Positions 58,832-64,000 of a DNA stretch of 64,000 nt are shown one piece after another. The DNA is from Actinospineispora eucalypti (GTDB taxonomy: Bacteria; Actinomycetota; Actinomycetes; Mycobacteriales; Pseudonocardiaceae): the NCBI GenBank assembly GCA_014208095.1, contig JACHMT010000002.1, forward strand, positions 744,001-808,000, written 5' to 3'. Below the pieces are notes generated by a model. The model saw only the letters and a program-made list of their open reading frames with translations, was not told where the DNA came from and made no database searches. The stretch's first letter is position 1; each line of letters begins with the position of its first letter. Both the position numbers and the translations under genes were made by a program.

Positions 58832-58914
58832 TATTCACAGATGTTACAAACTGAAGCATCGTGCGCCCAGTCACACAACCATGTGTCGGGCGCGGGGGAC
58901 GAAGGGGACACCGG

Positions 58915-60525
58915 ATGACCGAGGTGCTCACCGTGACCGGGATCGGGGTCTGCGGTGGTCGCGCGGTGGGCCGGGCGCACCGCGCCGGACCGGCCGTGGC
59001 CGAGCCGGACGTGCGGCCGGACGCCGTGCCGGCCGACGACCGCCCCGCCGAGGCGGCCCGCGCCGAAGCGGCACTGGTGGCGGTGGCCGAGGGCTACGAG
59101 TCGCTGGCCGCCACCGCGCCGGCCGAGGTGGCCGAGGTGATCACCGCCGACGCGATGATGGCCCGTGACCCGGTGCTCGCCGGCGGGGCCAGGGACGGCG
59201 TGCTGAGCCGGGGGCTGAGCGCCGAGGCGGCGGTCTGGACGGCGGCCGGCGAGCTGCGCGAGCGGCTGCGCGGCCTCGGCGGCTACCTGGCCGAACGGGC
59301 CGCCGACCTGGACGACGTGCGGGTCAGGGCGGTCTGTCACCTGCGCGGCGAACCGGCCACCCGGGCGCGACCGGCGGACGGCCCGCACATCCTGGTCGCC
59401 GACGACCTCTCCCCCGCCGACACCGCCGCCCTGGACCTTTCCCAGGTGAGCGCGTTCGTCACCGAACGCGGCGGACCGACCAGCCACACCGCGATCCTGG
59501 CCCGGATGCTGGGCATCCCGGCCGTGGTGGCCTGCCCGGGCGCGGCGGACATCGAGGCCGGCCGGCTGATCGCGGTGCACGGAGACACCGGCCTGGTGGA
59601 CCTGCGCCCACCGGCCGACGAGCCGGTCACCGTGCCCCGGCCGCGCTCGGCCGAGCCGCTGAGCTGGGCGGGCGAGCTGGCCGACGGAACGCCGGTGGGG
59701 CTGCTGGCCAACGTGGAGGGCGAGCCGTCGGCGGTGGCCTCGGCCGGCGCGGGCGGGGTCGGCCTGCTGCGCACCGAGCTGCTGTTCCTGGACCGGCCGA
59801 CCGCGCCGACCCGGGACGAGCAGGCGGAGGTCTACCGGCGCCTGTTCCGGCACTTCCCCGGCCGGCGGGTGGTGGTGCGCACCTGGGACGCCGGCGCGGA
59901 CAAGCCGCTGGCCTTCCTCGGCTTCCCCGACGAGCCCAACCCGGCACTGGGAGTGCGCGGCTACCGGGCCACCCCGGTCGGTTCGGCGGCCCTGGACACC
60001 CAGCTGGACGCGATCGCCTCGGCGGCCGCCGACACGGACGCCGAGGTGTGGGTGATGGCGCCGATGGTCAGCACGCCGGTCGAGGCGGCCGAGTTCGCCG
60101 CCGCCGTGCGCCGGCGCGGCCTCAGCCCCGGCGTGATGATCGAGGTCCCCGCCGCCGCACTGGCCGCCGACCGGATCCTGGCCGAGGTGGACTTCGTCAG
60201 CATCGGCACCAACGACCTGGCCCAGTACACCTTCGCCGCCGACCGGCTGGCCACCGCCCTGGCCGCGCTGCACGACCCCTGGCAGCCGCCCCTCCTGCGC
60301 CTGATCGAGATGGTCGGCGCCGCCGGTGCGGCCGCCGGCAAACCGGTCGGGGTGTGCGGCGAGGCCGCCGGCGACCCGAAGCTGGCGCCGGTACTGATCG
60401 GGCTCGGGGTGTCCAGCCTCTCCGCCGCCCCGATAGCGCTGCCCGCACTGGCCACCGCGCTGACCGGCCTGACGTTGGCGGACTGCCGGGCGCAGGCCCG
60501 CGCGGCGCTGGGTTCGCCTTCATGA
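58915..60525 (+). CDS. ptsI: phosphoenolpyruvate-protein phosphotransferase (Enzyme I)
   Basis: 536 residues. The N-terminal domain has the phosphohistidine in ERGGPTSHTAILARMLGIPA near residue 189; the C-terminal PEP-binding barrel has GLLRTELLFLDRP, RTWDAGADKPLAFL, FVSIGTNDLAQYTFAADR and GVCGEAAGDP. It moves phosphate from PEP to HPr. ATG at 58915 has AAGGGG upstream. The RraA-like gene overlaps its stop (ATGA). Confidence 0.93.
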   Translation: MTEVLTVTGIGVCGGRAVGRAHRAGPAVAEPDVRPDAVPADDRPAEAARAEAALVAVAEGYESLAATAPAEVAEVITADAMMARDPVLAGGARDGVLSRGLSAEAAVWTAAGELRERLRGLGGYLAERAADLDDVRVRAVCHLRGEPATRARPADGPHILVADDLSPADTAALDLSQVSAFVTERGGPTSHTAILARMLGIPAVVACPGAADIEAGRLIAVHGDTGLVDLRPPADEPVTVPRPRSAEPLSWAGELADGTPVGLLANVEGEPSAVASAGAGGVGLLRTELLFLDRPTAPTRDEQAEVYRRLFRHFPGRRVVVRTWDAGADKPLAFLGFPDEPNPALGVRGYRATPVGSAALDTQLDAIASAAADTDAEVWVMAPMVSTPVEAAEFAAAVRRRGLSPGVMIEVPAAALAADRILAEVDFVSIGTNDLAQYTFAADRLATALAALHDPWQPPLLRLIEMVGAAGAAAGKPVGVCGEAAGDPKLAPVLIGLGVSSLSAAPIALPALATALTGLTLADCRAQARAALGSPS

Positions 60526-61196
60526 CCCGGGCCGCCGCCGAACGGGACGACATCCGCACCCGGTTCCAGGCCGTGGACACCTCCAACGTGGCCGACGCGC
60601 TGGACGAGCTGGGACTGACCGACCAGGGACTGCACCCCGAACTGACCGCCCTGTCCGGCGAGCGGCTGGCCGGCTGGGCGTACACCATCGCCGGCGAGAC
60701 GGCGTCCTACGAGGGCACCGGTGACCCGGCCAAGATGGCCGCCTGCGCCGGGGTCGGGCCCGGGGAGGTCACCGTGTGGGCCGGCGACGGCGCCGGCATC
60801 TGCTACTTCGGCGAGCTGATCGCGCTGGGCATGGCGGAACGGGGCGCGGTCGGCGCGCTGGTCGACGGCGGGGTGCGCGACCTGAAGTGGCTGCGCCGGC
60901 ACGGCTTCTCGGTGTTCGCCCGCTACCGCACGCCGATCCAGTCGATCGGCCGCTGGCGGGTCACCGGAGCGCAGGGAGCCGTCACGCTGCGCGGGGCCAC
61001 CGCGCCGACGGTCACCGTGCACCCGGGCGACTTCGTGCTGGCCGACGAGGACGGCGCGATCGTCATCCCGGACCGGGCGGTGGACGCCGCGCTCCGCCGG
61101 GCCGAGGAGCTCACCCGCACCGAGGTCCGGATCAGGGAGGCCCTCGCGGACGGCAGCTCGCTACAGGAGTGCCTGGACCGCTTCGGCCACGTCTGA
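60522..61196 (+). CDS. RraA family class II aldolase/decarboxylase-like protein
   Basis: 224 residues. FGELIALGMAERGAVGALVD then GGVRDLKWLRRHGFSVFARY contain the Arg-Asp pair of RraA-fold 4-hydroxy-4-methyl-2-oxoglutarate/4-carboxy-4-hydroxy-2-oxoadipate aldolases and oxaloacetate decarboxylases. These need a divalent metal and cleave tertiary alcohols next to carboxylates. True RraA (RNase E inhibitor) is unlikely here. Co-transcribed with Enzyme I, it may do a late carbon-cleavage step of the PTS substrate (inference). Confidence 0.82.
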   Translation: MTRAAAERDDIRTRFQAVDTSNVADALDELGLTDQGLHPELTALSGERLAGWAYTIAGETASYEGTGDPAKMAACAGVGPGEVTVWAGDGAGICYFGELIALGMAERGAVGALVDGGVRDLKWLRRHGFSVFARYRTPIQSIGRWRVTGAQGAVTLRGATAPTVTVHPGDFVLADEDGAIVIPDRAVDAALRRAEELTRTEVRIREALADGSSLQECLDRFGHV

Positions 61197-61209
61197 GCCG
61201 CGACCGGGA

Positions 61210-62121
61210 TCAGCGTTCGGTCTTGATGCCCTGTTCCTGGAGAAAGTCCGCGATGACCGCGATGCCTTCGGCCCGCGATGGGTGCGTCGGCAACTGCAGG
61301 TAACCGTGCGGGGCGCCCGGGACGACGTGCAGCCGGTGCGGAACCGAGGCTGCCGCCAGACGCGCGGCCAGGGCCTCCGACTCCGGCAGCAGCGGGTCCA
61401 GCTCGCCGACGGTGACCAGCGTGGGTGGGAACCGGTCGGCGGCCACCTCCGGGGAGAGGCGGGGATCTCCACGCAGGGAGTCGAACTCCTCCGGTCGCAG
61501 GTAGCGCCCGCTGACCGGGTCCGGCCGGCCCAGCAGCCGGGCCATGCCGGCCTGCATCCGGTGGTAGTCGAAGACTCCGTAGCACAGCAGTGCCGCCCGG
61601 ACCCCGGAATCCCCGGTGGCCAGAACCGAAGCGGCCAGGTTGGCGCCCGCCGAGTCACCGCCGATGACCAGCTGACCCGGGTCGCCGCCGTAGGTCGCGG
61701 CGTTCTCGCGGGCCCAGTCCACCGCGAACGCCACGTCATCCACGGCGGCCGGGAACGGGTGCTTCGGCGCGCGCCGGTAGTCCACCGACACCACGACCAG
61801 TCCGAGCCCGGTGAGCTCGGCCGCCAGCCGGCGGTGCGTCCACGGCGAGCCCATCGACCAGCCGCCGCCGTGCAGGTAGACCAGCACCGGGAACGGCGGC
61901 TCTCCAGCCGGCACGGTCACGTCGGCGCTCAGCCGCCACCCGGCCACCTCGCGCAGCGGCACGCCGGGGTGCGCGGCGCCCACCGGCGGCGGGTCGGCGT
62001 TCATGTGCTCGTCGAAGCCCTTGAGCAGCTCGGTGGCCGCGGCGCCGGCCGGCATCCGGAACGTGGTCTGGTACTCCCACAGCGCCGGCGGCACGCCAAA
62101 TGTTTCGCTCACCGGACCCAT
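61210..62121 (-). CDS. alpha/beta hydrolase, HSL-like esterase
   Basis: 303 residues. VYLHGGGWSMGSPWTHRRLA, then VIGGDSAGANLAASVLA (nucleophile Ser), GELDPLLPESEA (acid) and PGAPHGYLQL (His) match the hormone-sensitive-lipase family. Substrate unknown; the gene is divergent from the FAD oxidoreductase gene. Confidence 0.88.
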   Translation of the reverse strand: MGPVSETFGVPPALWEYQTTFRMPAGAAATELLKGFDEHMNADPPPVGAAHPGVPLREVAGWRLSADVTVPAGEPPFPVLVYLHGGGWSMGSPWTHRRLAAELTGLGLVVVSVDYRRAPKHPFPAAVDDVAFAVDWARENAATYGGDPGQLVIGGDSAGANLAASVLATGDSGVRAALLCYGVFDYHRMQAGMARLLGRPDPVSGRYLRPEEFDSLRGDPRLSPEVAADRFPPTLVTVGELDPLLPESEALAARLAAASVPHRLHVVPGAPHGYLQLPTHPSRAEGIAVIADFLQEQGIKTER

Positions 62122-62168
62122 CTTGCCCCGGCTGGACAGCGGCCGCGCGGCGTGTTCGTATGCGATGT

Positions 62169-63416
62169 GTGACGGCTCAGACACTTCCGCGTTCGGCAGG
62201 GGTCGTGGTGGTCGGCGCGGGGGTGGTCGGGTCGGCGATCGCCTTCCACCTGTCCCGGCTGGGCGTGCCCGACGTTCTGCTCCTGGAGCGGGGCGAGGTG
62301 GCCGGACGGGCATCCGGCCGTTCCGGGGCACTGGTGCGCACCCACTACCCGAACCTGGACGAGGCCCGCATCGCGCTCGCCGCCTTGCCCTGGTTCGAGG
62401 AGTGGCCGGACCGCGTCGGCGGCGACTGCGGCTTCCGGGCCACCGGGTTCCTGCAGATGGTGGACGGGCGCGACCACGCGACGCTGCGCCACAACACCGC
62501 GCTGCTGCGGGACATCGGGGTGACCACCCGGCTGGTCGACCACGCGGAGATCGGTGAGCTGGAGCCGGCGCTGCGACTCACCGGTGACGAGCTGGCGGCG
62601 TACGAGCCACGCAGCGGGTACGCCGACCCGGTGGCCACCACCAGGGGGTTCGCCCGGGCCGCCGGCCGGCTGGGCACGCAAGTGGCCGAAGGCGTCGCGG
62701 TGACCGGCCTGCGCACCCAGGGCGACCGGATCCTCGGGGTGCACACCGACGCGGGCCCGGTGGACGCGCCGACCGTGGTGCTGGCCAACGGGAACTGGTC
62801 CGCCGCCCTGCTCTCCCCGCTGGGCATCGCCCCGGAACTGACACCGATCTGGGCGCAGGTGATGTTCGTGGCCCGGCCCGCGCCGCTGCGCCCGGGGCCC
62901 GCCGGCCACCTGACCATCATCGACCGGGCCAACGGCTGCTACCTGCGCCCGGACGGCCCGGACCGCACGCTGCTCGGGCTCAGTGCCTACCGCCGCCCGA
63001 TGGCCGAGCTGGACGAGGAGCGCGGCCCGGAGGAGCCGGGGTTCGCCGAGCTGGTCCGCCGCCAGGCGTCCCGGCGCATCCCCGGGCTGTCCGACGCGCC
63101 CCGGGTGCACGGGCACGGCGGGCCGCTGGACGTCACGACGGACCGGCGGATGCTGCTCGGCCCGGCGCCGGGCGTCGCCGGGCTCTTCCTGGCGGTCGGG
63201 ATGAGTGGCGGCGGGTTCAAGAAGGCGCCCGCGATCGGCGCCTGCCTGGCCGAGCTGATCGTGGACGGCAAGGCCACCAGCGCACCGATCGACCCGTTCC
63301 GGCCCACCCGGTTCGCCGAGGGCCAGCCGCTGTCCGGGCTGGAGTACTCCCTGCCGGCCGACGGCGTGGACCCGGACCGGCGGGACCTGCTCGGCGAGCA
63401 AGGGCTGATCCATTGA
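62169..63416 (+). CDS. FAD-dependent oxidoreductase (DAO/sarcosine-oxidase-beta-like)
   Basis: 415 residues. The FAD-binding GVVVVGAGVVGSAIAFHLSR near the start, LLLERGEVAGRASGRSGALV, then HGHGGPLDVTTDRRMLLGP and AVGMSGGGFKKAPAIG near the C-terminus match the DAO family that oxidises N-alkyl amino acids or D-amino acids. GTG at 62169 is used; an ATG at 62160 is possible. The next gene, a solute-binding lipoprotein, starts at a TTG overlapping its stop (TTGA), so uptake and oxidation of an amine are coupled. Confidence 0.88.
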   Translation: MTAQTLPRSAGVVVVGAGVVGSAIAFHLSRLGVPDVLLLERGEVAGRASGRSGALVRTHYPNLDEARIALAALPWFEEWPDRVGGDCGFRATGFLQMVDGRDHATLRHNTALLRDIGVTTRLVDHAEIGELEPALRLTGDELAAYEPRSGYADPVATTRGFARAAGRLGTQVAEGVAVTGLRTQGDRILGVHTDAGPVDAPTVVLANGNWSAALLSPLGIAPELTPIWAQVMFVARPAPLRPGPAGHLTIIDRANGCYLRPDGPDRTLLGLSAYRRPMAELDEERGPEEPGFAELVRRQASRRIPGLSDAPRVHGHGGPLDVTTDRRMLLGPAPGVAGLFLAVGMSGGGFKKAPAIGACLAELIVDGKATSAPIDPFRPTRFAEGQPLSGLEYSLPADGVDPDRRDLLGEQGLIH

Positions 63417-64000
63417 GGACCAGGGCGCTCGCCGGCGCGGCCGCGCTGCTCGCCGTCGCGCTGTCCGGATGCGCGGGCGGGGCGGAGACCGACGCGGCGG
63501 CGGACGTGATCACCACCGGCCCGGTGCCCTCGGTGGCCGCGCTGGTGCCGCCGGAGGTACGGGCCAAGGGAGTGCTCACCGCCGTGATGAGCGTGGGCAA
63601 CGCGCCGGTGCACTATCCCGCACCGGACGGCTCCGGGAACATGCTCGGCTTCGACCCGGACCTGGCCAACGTGCTCGGCCAGACGATGGACCTGCCGGTA
63701 CGGGTAGTCGGCGTGACGTTCGACCAGATCGTGCCGGGCCTGCAGAGCGGCCGGTACGACATCTCGGTGAGCATGATGGCGATCACCCCGGAGCGGCTGA
63801 AGGTGCTCGACTTCGTGGAGTACTTCGTGTCCGGCACCGGCCTGGGCACCCGCGCCGGGAACCCGAAGCAGATCACCGTGGCCACCATGTGCGGCCGCTC
63901 GGTCGGCGTCTCCAACGGCTCGGTGCAGCAGGCCAAGTACCTGCCGGACATGTCCAGGAAGTGCCAGGCCTCGGGCCGGCCGCCGATCGACATCCGCAAC
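63413..64000 (+). CDS. amino-acid ABC transporter substrate-binding lipoprotein (partial)
   Basis: 196 codons, open at the right edge. A TTG start (LRTRALAGAAALLAVALSGC) gives a lipoprotein signal with lipobox LSGC. The SBP_bac_3 domain follows: GVLTAVMSVGNAPVHYPAPD, GFDPDLANVLGQTMDLPV and FDQIVPGLQSGRYDISVSMM. Such proteins deliver polar amino acids or related compounds. Permease and ATPase genes should follow beyond the window. Confidence 0.88.
   Translation, partial: MRTRALAGAAALLAVALSGCAGGAETDAAADVITTGPVPSVAALVPPEVRAKGVLTAVMSVGNAPVHYPAPDGSGNMLGFDPDLANVLGQTMDLPVRVVGVTFDQIVPGLQSGRYDISVSMMAITPERLKVLDFVEYFVSGTGLGTRAGNPKQITVATMCGRSVGVSNGSVQQAKYLPDMSRKCQASGRPPIDIRN

Noticed and set aside
60522..61196. 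RNase E inhibitor RraA or menaquinone methyltransferase
   Set aside because: The Arg-Asp pair and the operon with Enzyme I favour an aldolase or decarboxylase; there is no SAM-binding motif.
1..64000. tRNA, rRNA, CRISPR arrays, transposases, integrases and attachment sites
   Set aside because: Looked for by eye on both strands; none found.

Overview
This 64 kb window is high-GC DNA packed with genes on both strands. It shows frequent GTG and TTG starts, many 4-base ATGA/GTGA stop-start overlaps and several promoters that place the start codon at the transcription start. Together with DUF5302, a TIGR00027-type methyltransferase, GntR/FCD, ROK and SorC regulators and the MoxR-DUF58-DUF4129 block, this points to an actinobacterial chromosome, probably of the Pseudonocardiales type (inference). 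No rRNA, tRNA, CRISPR array, intact insertion sequence or phage genes were seen, and the content looks like chromosomal accessory catabolism.

Layout. 1-2.2 kb: lipid enzymes (partial enoyl-CoA hydratase, SDR), an RsbW-like ATPase and a PASTA protein. 2.2-9.8 kb: SRPBCC protein, RDD, SpoIIM-like, then the membrane block DUF58, MoxR, DUF4350, DUF4129 and a large membrane protein. 9.9-12.6 kb: CitE-like lyase with a MaoC hydratase, then an amidase. 12.6-17.2 kb: DUF5302, methyltransferase, and TetR with an unusual fused thiolase-like/crotonase protein. 17.2-18.5 kb: P450. 18.6-23.6 kb: sugar ABC importer with epimerase, divergent from a ROK regulator. 23.6-24.6 kb: a hydrolase.

24.6-33.1 kb is a nucleoside island. 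It holds an NCS1 permease, nucleoside hydrolase, 2OG-Fe(II) oxygenase and NUDIX operon, a MarR/MBL pair, and pseudouridine catabolism (PsuG, PsuK) with a LacI regulator. A near-identical operator lies before both the permease operon and psuK. 33.1-36.6 kb: CcdA/DsbA-like thiol pair, L,D-transpeptidase, small proteins, a lysine-rich micro-ORF and a small HTH protein. 36.6-45.2 kb: an SDR, then a type III glutamine synthetase with a three-subunit glutamate-synthase-like enzyme (N-methylglutamate synthase type), a GntR regulator and an APC permease with small membrane proteins. 45.2-49 kb: HigB/HigA-type toxin-antitoxin, two MFS transporters and a cupin.

49-61.2 kb is the most interesting part. 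It carries a complete glucitol-type PTS (EIIC, EIIB, EIIA, GutM) with its own HPr and Enzyme I, a SorC-type regulator, a SAF-domain dehydrogenase, a 2-oxoacid-dehydrogenase-like E1alpha/E1beta/E2 set, an IspD-like cytidylyltransferase and an RraA-like aldolase. Repeated TGTGCA motifs sit in the promoter regions. Together these look like one import and catabolic system for a polyol that cannot be named from sequence; a branched C4-C5 polyol is a hypothesis. 61.2-64 kb: an esterase, an FAD oxidoreductase and the start of a lipoprotein solute-binding protein that runs off the window.
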